In this document: one piece after another, positions 53,474 through 64,000 of the stretch
Layout of the letters: every line of letters starts with the position of its first letter
How positions within the stretch are numbered: position 1 is the stretch's first letter
Assembly (NCBI GenBank): GCA_964036275.1
Contig: OZ038434.1
Coordinates: 38,091,279-38,155,278, forward strand
Direction: 5' to 3'
DNA from: Litoditis marina
Lineage: Eukaryota > Nematoda > Chromadorea > Rhabditida > Rhabditidae
Length of the DNA: 64,000 bases
Made by a program: the position numbers and the translations under genes
The notes under the pieces: generated by a model
Database searches by the model: none
What the model was told of the DNA's origin: nothing
Seen by the model: the letters and a program-made list of their open reading frames with translations, nothing else

Positions 53474-55924
53474 CAGCATTCCAGGACACATCATAGATTT
53501 CCCCTCGCTCGAATTGTTCACGTCTGATGGCCCTCTGAAAACAGTCGGCTTGTAATAATGTGAGCAGAATTTCTTGTAAAGTTTTTGGTGATTTTTTTGC
53601 TGAGTTTGATGGCCCGCCGGAACAGTAGGTTTGCCATAATGTATGCTAAACATTTCCGGTATTGAAGTCCAGCCCAGCCCCCCCCCCCCCAGGTCGTTGA
53701 TGTATGACCTCCACCATTGAAGTTCTATTGAAGAACTACGGGGGGGGGGGGGTAATACTTGAATTTTCCCTTGTTTTTTTCTGAGTCTCCTAAGTCTTGG
53801 TACTTGCTAGGTCATATATACTCACATCTCGTTCTTTCTCCGATGGCGTCATTTCTTTCTTTGGAACTAAAAATAATTTTCTGAAACTGAAAGAGAGGAG
53901 AGAAAGAGAGAGAGAAAGAGAGAAAAAAGAGAGAAAGGTTGAGGAACAGGGGGAGGATGAGAGAGAGGACAGTTATTAAAGTTCATTTCTTTCACACGTT
54001 CCGTTCAAATTAAGACGGTTATGTGGACCAATCCCGACGCAGCGGTCCTCCAAACTGCAGTTGAAAAATGTGTTGCAGGTTTGAATGACCGAAGCGTTGG
54101 GATCGGTCCACACAATCACTCTTCCTTGAAAACAAAACGACGATGTTTCATGGGCAATAAGCGAACTTTCATTGTAGTTTGAACTGTGGATGCAACAATG
54201 CACGAATTTCGCGCGAAAAGCAACGGGTACAAACTACAAGCACAGCGGAATAGAGCGACACACCGTGAAAAGGAATCCCTTATCATGTTATTACTGGTCA
54301 ACAAACTCACCAACAGGCTCAGGAGGGTGTTCCTGAAAATAACGACATTATCAGAATGTTCAAAATCATTCTGACCATTCCAGCCGAAAAAAGAGAAGAA
54401 TGAAATAGATGGACCGCGTCAAAAAGTTCCCTTTATTTAATCTATTTTCTATCCCAATTCTAAAACTCAGGGGGTTTCAACAACAAAATATGTTCGATTA
54501 CATCGTTGACGTGAGCGTTAGGTTTCTCAGAGTTGGACAGCCAACGAAAAAGTAGGAAAATTCGACAAGTTGAAAATTTTTTCATTAATTATCAGCGAAC
54601 CTCGAAGAACGAGAAACTATGGTTGAGTGAAGTCTATACTATTTCGTACATTTTTTAAATTTCATAAAACCTTCCCTCAACGGTAATGTTTTCCAAAGTA
54701 ATTTTGTGAACTATGTCTCTAACTAATACCTGTTTGTCGCTCCTTTTCTTTCCACACATCACGAATACTGTCAATGGTAGCACGAGGTAGATAATGTGCA
54801 GTACATGAAGAAAATCTGGGGAAAAATACAATCATTCAGTGAGTGCCAAATCTATAAATTTCTGTCTCTCACTGGAATCGAACCTGCAAGCAAAAGATTC
54901 TTATCAGGGCGCTAACCACTGAGCTACTATAGCACATAATGGGTAGGCCTTGGAATCGAAGACATATGTGCGTACACAGCGTAAAGTGAGATATACAGTA
55001 TCCTCCCGCCTTTCTGTTGGCAACGACTATATGCTGATTCGAAAAAAAGCCGTCTTTAGATGCCAATTTATGAAAGTTGCTGAATGAAATGGAATAAGAG
55101 TAGGAAAAAGTTATAGCTTTCACTGAGCACACTTTGATGAACAAAATCGTTCCTCTGAGTAATTCTCCAAGAATTAGACTAAACATTACGAGATACTAAC
55201 GCACTTTTTTCTGTTCAATCCAACTGGAATCCTATTTTATTTTTTGCATGTACTGAACGTGGCGTTGGAGGAAAGGGAGTATAGTGTGCCCTCAACTTTG
55301 TAAGATGACTTACATTTGACCAGGACTTGTGGAGCAAAGAAAAATGCGGTTCAGAGAAAAATGGGCAGCAAACTATTCCATCCAAACCAACCGACCTGTT
55401 GCAGAGAAGAAGTCCATTTTAAAGAAAAGAGGATTTTCCACTTGGTTCTCGCGTCAAACCCCGTTATCCTGTATACGAACTGCCATGGCTTTCTCGTTTT
55501 GGCAGAAAAAAAATTTGTTAGGACAACTTACAAATGAAAGGACAACTCACACGATAACATGAACACTGGCCGTATTCACCAATATCCGAAAAGCTGAAAA
55601 TATCCTCCACAAAAATAGTGTACTGATGAGAGGGTTTAAGATGTTCATATGATTTTCTCATGGAAATCTCATGAACACATCATGAACTACTCGCGAAGTT
55701 CCAATGTGGTAGCGTACCAATCAATAAGATTTCATGAGAAGTTCGTGAGATCTATATCGTGGGTTTTAGACGGATTGCTACCGCGCCAGGTACATGCAAC
55801 TTGAGCTGTAGTGTATGTAAGATTGATAGTGTAACATTCGAACAATTTTCAACTGTATACAGGTCAAACTACAACCCAAATGTGGGTACCCTTGATACCA
55901 AAAGTGTTCACGCAGCTTCATCAT
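53474..55924 (-). CDS. Tentative single-pass membrane protein gene
   Basis: Exons chained by phase: 55924-55876, 54815-54730, 54332-54311, 53866-53826, 53534-53474. The first gives MMKLREHFWYQGYPHL. The second is mostly a hydrophobic segment, LHVLHIIYLVLPLTVFVM, followed at once by CGKKRSDKQ, as at the cytoplasmic edge of a membrane helix. The next three add a charged tail (EHPPEPV, PKKEMTPSEKERD, RAIRREQFERGEIYDV). Supporting points are phase agreement at all four junctions and the sensible domain order. Against it, the first exon's donor overlaps a palindromic element (GTTGTAGTTTG), the exon 4 acceptor is not the nearest AG, the last donor (GTTCGT) is poor, and no stop exon is found. The start could lie further upstream. 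Function is unknown. Confidence 0.42.
54003..54127. repeat. 120-bp palindromic MITE copy
   Basis: Diverged copy with GGTTATGTGGACCAATCCCG and the complementary end TTGGGATCGGTCCACACAAT. Confidence 0.65.
54840..55031 (-). mobile_element. TIR element with tRNA-like core, type I, reverse
   Basis: Reverse copy of 2098-2295: GGAATCGAACCTGC (B-box), GCGCTAACCACTGAGC (A-box) and a TTGGCAACGACTATA end. Confidence 0.6.
55313..55560 (+). other. Possible small coding segment
   Basis: After TTTGACCAG a frame runs to TGA at about 55560 with a charged, plausible composition (KMRFREKWAANYSIQ, RPVAEKKSILKKR). There is no downstream splice signal and no recognised domain, and it lies on the strand opposite the tentative membrane-protein gene, inside its first intron. 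Real coding status is doubtful. Confidence 0.2.
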
Positions 55925-56082
55925 GCCATGGACAACATTCAAGCGGTACTTTTATTTTTGAGTACGTCCATTCCAAATTCTTCAACGAAAAGTCTCATTT
56001 TCAATTGTATTCGCATTATTTTCGGTCACAAACAAACAAATATGTACCAATCATGCATAGTCAATTAGTCACGCAAAACTAG

Positions 56083-56897
56083 TTGAACTATCTTGTTTGC
56101 GCTCTCTCCCCCTATGTCAACACACGAGAGGTTATATGATTTATCTAATATGAAAATGTGCTCAACTCTGCAAAAACTTGTCATCTGCTAAATTCTCATA
56201 GTAAACAACGTCAGGAATTACTACAAATTATAATAGAAATAAATAATAAAGATAAGTATATTCACAACATCGTATTGTTCACTTTTTGCAGAAAACGGTG
56301 AAACCGAACAGAACTCACACACTTCCTGGTCCCCCACTTTTTACGAATAGTTCCTGTTTTTGCCTTTCTTCGAAAATTTCCGTTCGAATGAATCTCCCCT
56401 AAACATTCGCACGATGAACAAAGAAGACCTCATTAACGCGAGACATCATGCATTAATAATGTCGTGTGCAACAATTGGGCACTGTATTGCCATATAGTCT
56501 CCCATCTCTTCCGACCAGGCCTATTATGATCTCTATCATACAGCCATTGACTCTTTCGAAATCCTGAGCTTTTCCTTTATTTTACAGTTAAACTTAAAGG
56601 TTCCTGTATTCTTATCATGTAGTACTTGTCGAAAAAAAAAACTCGTTTACATTCCGACACTATTCTGTAAAAGCAAACTCTCACAAAAAAAGTCATTCGT
56701 AGACCGGGTCCCAGATGGTTTCTTCTGCTGTGTTTGTAGTTTGATTTTTATGCAGTTGGGCAAACGGAAAAGTCAAACTGTGAATGTGACCGAATATATG
56801 AATTGTAGTTTGACAGCAGACCATCAGGAATGCCAATCACAACTGGAAAAAACTGATCAAACTACAAACTCAGCAGACGGGTGCACTCAACATTTTT
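56083..56897. other. No gene seen before duplication copy B
   Basis: AT-rich. It contains the dispersed repeat 56355-56465, also present at 25420-25525, and a palindromic-element cluster at 56731-56880 with two nested GTAGTTTGA/TCAAACTAC pairs. Confidence 0.45.
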
Positions 56898-58045
56898 ATA
56901 TCTCTGACAGCCTGACCCGAGACCCTAATTCCACCACTTAATTCCAGTTATGTGGTAACAGGTGGCTGCTCATAGTGACCTCTGCACCCTCTTCATAAAC
57001 CATCTGCACCAAATACCAGTACATACGTCACTATTCCACGTGATTAACGCAATTGCACGTTTACGTATAGGGTTCGCGTTATCTAAACTAGGCCTAGACG
57101 GTGAATTTTGATGTTTATATTCTTCTGTGCTTGTAGTTTGATCTCCTCTCTGTCGAAATTCATGAACTATGGATTGGTTTTAGCTCAAACCACAACCAAT
57201 ATTTGGTTAAACTCCCATAATGTAATATGGTCTGTTCCATACGATTGTAATGTATGATAATAAAATTTTCAGGTATCTTCTAGACATTTAAAAATTCCGA
57301 AAAGTTTTCTATTTCCAATTTGTTTTGTAATCGGATTGATACAGAAATTTTATAGAAAAAAATTTTGTCAGAGAAAATTCATGTGAGTACCGTAAGAAGT
57401 TACGAACGAATGAAGCAATGTAAACATTCGTGACCGTTTTTACGCCGGAAGGTTATTTTCAAAAGTGAAGTGCTTTATAACCTTTTTACATTACCTGCTG
57501 CCATTAACTCATACTTTGCACTAGTATTTTTGTCTACACCCCTTTATTGACTTCAACGGGAAGTCCTTACATGAGTAAATGGTTTTCTGATCATTTTCAC
57601 ATTTTCAAAAACATCTAAGTTAACAAAAATGTCGTACCATTCACTTTCTCTCTCTGAATCTCTGAATCTCTCTCTACCTCTCTTTCTCTCAGTCTCTTAC
57701 CCTCTCACTCTCACTATCATTTGTACTACCGCCTTCCTCTTCTCAGTCCTCTATGTTACGTAGCCCCAGTACGTTCATTCCAAAGCAGGCCCGTGCAGTG
57801 TATGGTTGCCTTACCCCACCGTGTTTGTAGTTTGACACCTCCTTCTCAGTTGAAATTTGTGAAGTATGGTGTGTATCGAGTCCATACCACCTCTATCTAT
57901 TCCAGTCTCCCTTCCCTTTATGGTAATCCATCTCCTCCTTTCTCTGTTTATCTCCTTCTCTTCTCACACTCTTTTTCTCATTTCCTCTCTCTTTCTCCCC
58001 TTTCTCTCTCTCCCCTTCTCTCTACCTCTATCATTCCAGTCTTCC

Positions 58046-60960
58046 ATGGAAATATCCTCCGAGCAGCGTCTCCATCGCGAATCTTCCCTCTACCCCAATG
58101 GAAGTGGAACCCCTCCCCCTCCCGCGCCACCACTGAAAATGACACGAAATCGAACCACGCCTGGGAAAGCGGTTAGACAACGGAGGAATCGGAAGGTAAT
58201 CCTTGATTCAATAGTCACATAAAGTATGAACAAAATACGCGAGAATTCGTGAACTGCCTTGAGTTTAGTATGTTTCTCCATTTGAAAGGATTGTTGCAAA
58301 ATTCAGTATACTTGAAGTGAACTGAATAGTCACGTAAAGAGTAGAGTTAGCATTCTAATGAGGTATCGTGCATTTTGTCATTGCACGTTTCTGAGTTGTG
58401 CTGTGTTTAACATCTTTCACGTGACTGTGCAAGTTACTAAAAGTATAATCCTTTCTTCAAATGTCACGTAAAATATAAAATTTACGCGGGAATTCGTGCA
58501 CCTGCATGAGTGTTTGTCTGTTTCTTCAATTTATTTAAATGTACAACTGAGTCACAAGGAAACATTTATCAGACTACAACGTACAAAAATACCGTCGTTG
58601 CGGAACTAGTTCTGGCCCAGACGTCGCATATTTGTTACACTAGTTCAGTTGTTAAATGATCGCGAAATCGAACTACAATCTTGACATTACATACAGCATA
58701 AGCTAGCTAAAGGAATAGCAAACTCTATAGGTTAGCTATATGGTTCGCTCAGAAATAGCTGGTCGATACGGTACATCTCGATCAAAACTGATGTGTTCGT
58801 AGTTTGATCTCTGATTTTCATTCTAGAACCATGAGGTTAGAGCATACATCGAGATCAAACTAAAATTTTGCATCGTTGCAGGACTATTTCCGGACCACCC
58901 GTCTGGCACGGCCACCTAGATTACAAAACAGAAACTACTAAAAGTTAACTGCCCTAATTGTTAGAAGATTCTAAGACAAAACGAGTCCCACAATGTTGTA
59001 TGTTTGATGTGAAATCTGATTACAAGGGAGCGTTTATTAGACTACAAAGTACAAAGACTGTCGTTGCAGTACTATTTCCGAACCAACCGTCGCATATTTG
59101 TTACAGTAGTTCAGTTGTAGTCTCGGTGAACGCCATAGTTGACAAATATGAAGCAGAAAGCCATGAGATCAAACTACAACCTTCACTTTTCATAGAGCAC
59201 AAGCTAACTAAGAGATTAGCGAACTCTAGAGGTTGGCTATAGGGTTCGCTCACGGATAGCTGGTCGATACGGTACATCTCGGTCAAAACCGCTGTGTTTG
59301 TTGTTTGATCCCGTTGCTTTTCGCTCAAAAATCATTAGGATAAATAGCGCGCATCGAGATCAAACTACAATTTTGCATAGTTGCAGGTTGCAGGACTACT
59401 TCCGTACCACCCGTCTGGCACGGCCATCTAGATTACAAAACAGACACAACTAAAAGTTAACTGACCTAATTTTTACAAGTTTAAGTTTCTATGACAAAAC
59501 GAGTCCCACAATGTTGTATGTTTGATGTAAAATCTGATTACAAGAAAACGTTCATCAAACTACAAAGTACAAAAACTCTCGTTGCAGGACTGTTTCCGTA
59601 CCACCCGTCTGGTGCATATTCGTCACAGTAGTTCAGTTGTATTCACAAGCTTGTTATAGAACCAAATCCAACTACGAGCTGGATAACACAAGCCGTATAA
59701 GCTTGCTCAGGCAAACTCTCTAGTCGATACTGGTTGTTTTGCTCTAAATTTTTGTGTTTGTAGTTTCAGCCTGCGGCGTTCCAGTCGTAATTAGAAAAAC
59801 ACTCTGCGCGCTGGAGCTCAAACTACAACTCAGATATATTGTCACTCGCTTTTATTACCGTTTTTCGTTGCAGGACTATTTCCGGACCACCCGTCTGGTG
59901 CATATTCGTCACAGCCTGACACCCGGCAAATGGGATTCATCCCCGATGCGAAGAGCAAGAAGCAACATACGCAGACTATTCGATAAAACTGATAAAAAAG
60001 TTTAGCATACAAGTTTTTATATAGATGAATCAAATATTCGTTGTACTTTGATATCGATACACGGTGTGATTAACTAGTTTCGAACGAAAAGCGATGTTGC
60101 AAGTAAAGCTTAAAACTTGAATCTTGAAATAGATGGGTTTATTCGAATGAAAAAGTCGATAAATCAATTGCTTTTCTCTGCTTCAGCAGAAGCTAGTATA
60201 TTGCAGACATATTTACAATATTCGAACTGGTGGAAGTGTCCACACTCGGCCATACATCTAGGATGACTGAATCTGTAATTAAAAAACAATTGTAACATGA
60301 TGTATATAAATAGTTCTAACGTATTGTATGGCTCCTCACTATAGTCGTTTCCATTTCTACCAAGTCTCACACAGTAGGATAATTTAAGTTTGCACCACAA
60401 AGTGTAAAATTGGAGGTGTTGAGGGTGTTGAAGGTGTTAGAAGTAAATATTAGTGTTATATTCATTTGAAACAAACATAATTGCTGTCATTAAGACTTTT
60501 GGATATTATTATGAAAATATGGGCTCAGTGAAAGGTGCGACTCAAAATCGTTTCGACCTTGATTCAAGACAATTCTGGTGTTGTAGTTCAGTTGTATTCA
60601 CAAGCTTGTTATAGAACCAAATCCAACTACGAGCTGGATAACACAAGCCGTATAAGCTTGCTCAGGCAAACTCTCTAGTCGATACTGGTAGTTTTGCTCT
60701 AAATTTTTGTGTTTGTAGTTTCAGCCTGCGGCGTTCCAGTCGTAATTAGAAAAACACTCCGCGCGCTGGAGCTCAAACTACAACTCAGATATATTGTCAC
60801 TCGCTTTTATTACCGTTTTTCGTTGCAGGACTATTTCCGGACCACCCGTCTGGTGCATATTCGTCACAGCCTGACACCCGGCAAATGGGATTCATCCCCG
60901 ATGCGAAGAGCAAGAAGCAACATACGCAGACTGTTTGATAAATCCAATAAAAAAGTTTAA
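58046..60960 (+). CDS. Small basic protein B with multiplied last exon
   Basis: Exon 1 is 58046-58195, with the same upstream pyrimidine tract and TCATTCCAG acceptor as copy A. Two complete terminal exons are present: 59874-60005 (ending DKTDKKV-TAG) and 60829-60960 (ending DKSNKKV-TAA). Either gives a 93-aa protein. Between exon 1 and these lie broken copies of the exon 2 start with or without an acceptor, at 58601 (acceptor lost), 58882, 59070, 59394 and 59588; all soon run out of frame or diverge. Exon 1 differs from copy A at Cys13 to Ser and Leu49 to Arg. Which terminal exon is used cannot be told from sequence; the two may give alternative transcripts. Confidence 0.65.
60164..60365 (-). 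CDS. Small Cys/His-rich protein B
   Basis: Last exon 60272-60164 and previous exon 60365-60321, almost identical to copy A (one change near the end, ASAEAEKSN for ASAKAEKSN), with the same CMAEC-x8-CKYVC core. The 5' exons were not found; copy B is followed upstream by the second basic-protein terminal exon copy, so this gene may have lost its start. Confidence 0.5.
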
Positions 60961-61218
60961 GTTTCATAACTGTTCTATATAATAAACAATTTGAATACAG
61001 TAGAAAAGTGGACGATATTACAGCTTTTAGAGAGCAATAACTAATCTTGGACAGAGAAAAGATCGTTATTGTTTCACACTAACTCGGAATCTCCAGAAGA
61101 TTCGCCGGAACTTTCTAAGGTCGTTGAAGCGCAAGCTTCTATTTTCTGAGAGGTTTTTTTAAGAATTTTTATATCATAAAAATACGAATTAGAATAGAAT
61201 ATTCCTTGTCGCATGCCA

Positions 61219-61396
61219 CCGGAGTACGTATGCTAAAAGATCCCGGCACCTTCATCCCATCCTGCGTCTCCTCCAACGTACGATATTTCTTTGCTCTTTG
61301 ATTCCGCCGGGATGTGAGAGACAAGAAATAGTGAGGCAGAGCGAGAGACGCAGGATGGGATGAAGGTGCCGGGATCTTCTAGCATACGTACTCGGA
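61219..61396. mobile_element. MITE with 48-bp inverted arms
   Basis: Arms GAGTACGTATGCTAAAAGAT and its complement (ATCTTCTAGCATACGTACTC) extend inward through CCCGGCACCTTCATCCCATC and GACGCAGGATGGGATGAAGG with only a few mismatches. A similar terminus (GGGATTTTCTAGCATACCTA) occurs alone at about 46591-46610. Confidence 0.75.
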
Positions 61397-61484
61397 TCAA
61401 TGTCATGATAACTGAGAACCCACTGTGCAAGCTTCCACAAAAAGAGAGAGCAAAGAACAACAGACAAAATTTCCTGAGTTTTAC

Positions 61485-61678
61485 TATAGTGGGTGCCATT
61501 TTTATACATTCATGTGTCCCGCCGGAATCGAATCCGCGAGCAAAAGATTCGTAGCAGGAGCACCACTACGCTATTAGAGAACATACCCGTCGAGCTTTAG
61601 AATCAAAGACATGTGTGCGTACACAGCGGAAAGTGAGATATACAGTACCCTTCCGCCTTTCCGTTGGCAACGACTATA
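61485..61678 (-). mobile_element. TIR element with tRNA-like core, type I, reverse
   Basis: Bounded by TATAGTGGGTGCC and GGCAACGACTATA, which are near inverted repeats. The centre has GGAATCGAATCCGC and an A-box complement with a shortened GCACCACTACGCTATTAG. Confidence 0.65.
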
Positions 61679-61955
61679 TACGATATATGTCGATCTTTTT
61701 CGCTGTGTGTGTAGTTTGAATCCGTTTCTTCTTGGTCATAATAGGGCAATCACGTCATGTAACAAGATGAAACTCCATCAAAGATTAGGTCACTTCTCAT
61801 CTCTGTGACATGTACGATGCTAACCACCTAGTAACTATATGAGGTGAATGAACGTGAAAATAAAGAGGTTGTAGCTCCAACATTGTGATGTGACAAATAA
61901 AACTTAACACTTTTGAAACAAAAAAAGAAATATAGAGTTTATTTGAAGAAACGAA

Positions 61956-62361
61956 TCAATTTTCTTTCTCTGCTTCAGCAGAAGCTATTATATTGCAGAC
62001 ATATTTGCAGTATCCGAACTGGTGGAATTGTCCACACTCGGCCATACATCTAGGATGACTTAATCTGTAATTAAAAAACAATTGTAACACAATGTATACA
62101 AATATTAGTGTTATACTTATTTGAAACACTCATAATCGTTTCGACCGATTTTGACGATTTTGGTGTTATTCTCAGTTCTCATATTTTCATGATGTATATA
62201 AATAGTTGTGACGTACTGTATGGTTCCTCACTATGGTCTTTTCCATTTCTACCAAGACTATTACAGTAGGATCATTTAAAGTTTGCATCACGAAGTACAA
62301 AATTGGCAAATTTGAAGGTGTCTTGTAGGAAAAAAAACCCTCTACCAAACTGAAACTCACC
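61956..62361 (-). CDS. Small Cys/His-rich protein C
   Basis: Exons 62064-61956 and 62257-62213 match copies A and B, with changes spread along the protein (GQFHQFGY for GHFHQFEY; ASAEAEKEN end), so this is an older sister. Further upstream, an intact donor (CTGGAAG|GTGAG) at 62361 ends in the required phase 2 and may mark the preceding exon; copy A has a damaged version of this donor. AATAAA on the coding strand is at 61938-61943. The CMAEC...CKYVC cysteines are all kept, which argues for selection on the protein. Confidence 0.55.
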
Positions 62362-62374
62362 TTCCAGATTTAGG

Positions 62375-63275
62375 GAACAACACAGAACGGGGCTGAAAGG
62401 GACGTCCTCATTTACCGTAGCGCACTACGCAATCAGTGTAAGGCCAACTTTTTCCGGGCGCTTCACCGATTGCGTGGACGGCGTTGTAAGAAAACGCAAA
62501 AGGTGATGGGGTGCGCCTCAAAGGGACGCTCTCACGAAGAGAGTCAAACACACTAAAGGAACGAGAAACAGAACTAAGGGTGGGAGGGTGGGAAATTTAA
62601 GAGAAACTAGAAATAGTCGGTGGAAAGTTACCAGAGCTGCTACCAATTATGAGTGTGCGAGTAGGTATTCCTACGAGCTCGCAATAATGACAAAACAGAG
62701 AGATAGAATTGATTCATGTGACAGATCAAACAAATAACAGAAAATAAAGACGAGCTGCCATCTCGCTCGGTTCGCGGGGGGAGAAGTCCTGTCCCTCGCT
62801 ACAATTGGAGGCGGAACCTGTAAGAGAATCTGTTAGTCATCTGTTGATTGATTGACCATAGGGAAAGCCTAATGGGAACTCAGAACTCGCGGGTCAGCTG
62901 TAGGGCAACTAAAAGGGTACTAGCGGGCACGTAAAAGGGATATTTACTACGAAAGAAAGGCTAAGTAAAGTCTGCCCTATAAGGGCACTTGTAATTAATA
63001 TAAGAATGACGGGTCACGTAACTAGGGTACTATTATTATACGGGCCAATACTTTTGGCACTTGCAATTTGATTTTTGTGTTTGGTTTGTGTTTGGTTTGG
63101 CCATTGCGCACCCATTTTTGGCTTTCAAACCACAAAAGTCTTCGAATAAAACATTTTTTTTTTGTAATTTAAAAAAAGAGAGAGCTAGATATCTATTCAA
63201 CACATGTTGTGTAAAAAAATTAGGAAAATCGGTCAAGGTTGAAAAAAGTTATGCTGTTGTGTCGTTATGAAAATT
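62375..63275. other. No gene recognised
   Basis: Unlike the rest of the window, 62390-62560 and 62750-62830 are fairly GC-rich (CGGGCGCTTCACCGATTGCG, GGTTCGCGGGGGGAGAAG). I find no domain, tRNA fold or splice pattern. It may be part of a transposable element. Confidence 0.35.
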
Positions 63276-63279
63276 TCAG

Positions 63280-63345
63280 TTGTCCCTCGTCCCTCGTCCC
63301 TCGTCCCTCGTCTCGGAGCTCGGAGCTCGGAGCGCGTCGCTCGTC
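63280..63345. repeat. Short tandem repeats GTCCCTC and GGAGCTC
   Basis: GTCCCTC occurs four times in a row, followed by about three copies of TCGGAGC. Flanking DNA is AT-rich, like the cassette position in the tandem units at 33-46 kb. Confidence 0.8.
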
Positions 63346-63419
63346 CGGTGTCCGCATAGAAAATTATTTTTTTAACTACTGGGCCGATTCGGCTGAAATT
63401 CGGCACACATGCGTAGACC

Positions 63420-64000
63420 CCAGAGTTAGCTCGGCCTTCAAAGTTTGGTGATGTCACGTTTAGTTTGGCGCTTGGCGCGGGCACCAATAGGCGCCAGAAG
63501 CTGGAAAATATGTGTTCCCATGGATGAAATGCTCCCAAATTTTGCACAGAGGTTAGATTAGTGAATCCCAGGCTTCTCTGAAAATTTGGTGTCATGGTTT
63601 CTGTTTGGCGCCAAACGCTGGCGCCCAGTGGCGCCAAACTAGAACAACGCTAGGAAAGTAGGGTAACGAGCGATATGTTCCACAGATGTCCGAACTATGA
63701 ACATAGACGAATACGGCTTGGATACCAACATTTCTTTGAGCTTCTGCGCCAAAACGGTACTTTATCCGCCAAATGGCGCCAAAATTAAAAATAGGGTTTC
63801 TGAACCAAAAAACAGTCGGAAATTGTGCTAATTGGTCGAGGCGATTCATTCCAGTTATTTTTTCACCAATAGGAGTAACATGTTCCATATATTGCGCCAA
63901 TGCTGGCGCTCGTTCGCGCCAATTGAGAAAAGATTTTCTTTGTACTGTATGTAATGACGCAGATTTTTCACAATATTCAGATTTTAATTAACGATGCGGA
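63420..64000. repeat. Sequence with repeated GGCGCCAAA words
   Basis: TTTGGCGC / GGCGCCAAA words recur at about 63458, 63488, 63603, 63620, 63633, 63772, 63893 and 63916. Open frames here are shadows of these words. It runs to the window edge. Confidence 0.5.

Larger units (their letters stand above)
56898..60965. repeat. Segmental duplication, copy B
   Basis: Matches copy A (27835-31690) but lacks the 1117-bp transposon and has gained tandem copies of the region around exon 2 of the basic-protein gene (58560-59870) and a repeat of 59630-60005 at 60590-60960. Confidence 0.85.

Noticed and set aside
63233..63900. Frames of 102 and 134 codons on the minus strand
   Set aside because: They read through repeated GGCGCCAAA words and short tandem repeats; no domain or splice context.

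Overview
This window is nematode nuclear DNA. Four things show it: an exact copy of the 22-nt SL1 trans-spliced leader followed by a GT donor (551-572); short introns whose acceptors read TTTTCAG or close variants; a recognisable ATPase inhibitor of the MAI-2 type; and a CDK-8 whose glutamine-rich tail resembles that of nematode orthologues. The species cannot be named from the sequence. Roughly a quarter of the window is covered by gene models; most of the rest is repetitive DNA.

Left third (1-25 kb). Three genes on the minus strand are reconstructed exon by exon with consistent splice phases: a C2H2 zinc-finger gene (12 exons, 405 aa, 12273 to 3959), the F1 ATPase inhibitor mai-2 (5 exons, 101 aa, 14793 to 12938) and the Mediator kinase cdk-8 (17 exons, 601 aa, 25008 to 16052). 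A fragment of a further zinc-finger gene lies at 1491-949. Introns carry several families of short palindromic elements.

Middle (25-46 kb). A decayed LTR-retrotransposon integrase fragment (26.4-27.6 kb) is followed by copy A of a segmental duplication. Copy A holds a small basic-protein gene (+) converging on a small Cys/His-rich gene (-), and is interrupted by a 1117-bp transposon whose empty site is preserved in copy B. From 33025 to 45769 runs the most unusual structure: five units joined head to tail, each starting TCCC(C) and ending in the same 21-bp hairpin. Each carries a different short tandem-repeat cassette near its start and a different amount of two internal satellites. This looks like a concatemer of non-autonomous rolling-circle (Helitron/Helentron-like) elements.

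Right third (46-64 kb). A plus-strand gene of nine exons, all phase 0, encodes a 226-aa protein with two LD-like exons. A tentative membrane-protein gene lies on the minus strand (55.9-53.5 kb). Copy B of the duplication follows (56.9-61 kb), in which the basic-protein terminal exon has multiplied. A third copy of the Cys/His gene is at 62 kb. The last 1.6 kb shows repeats only.

The genes are unrelated in function (transcription, mitochondrial ATPase control, unknown) and no operon is evident. Trans-splicing is inferred from acceptor sites immediately before several start codons. All exon models are read by eye from splice signals and phase; none has transcript support here.
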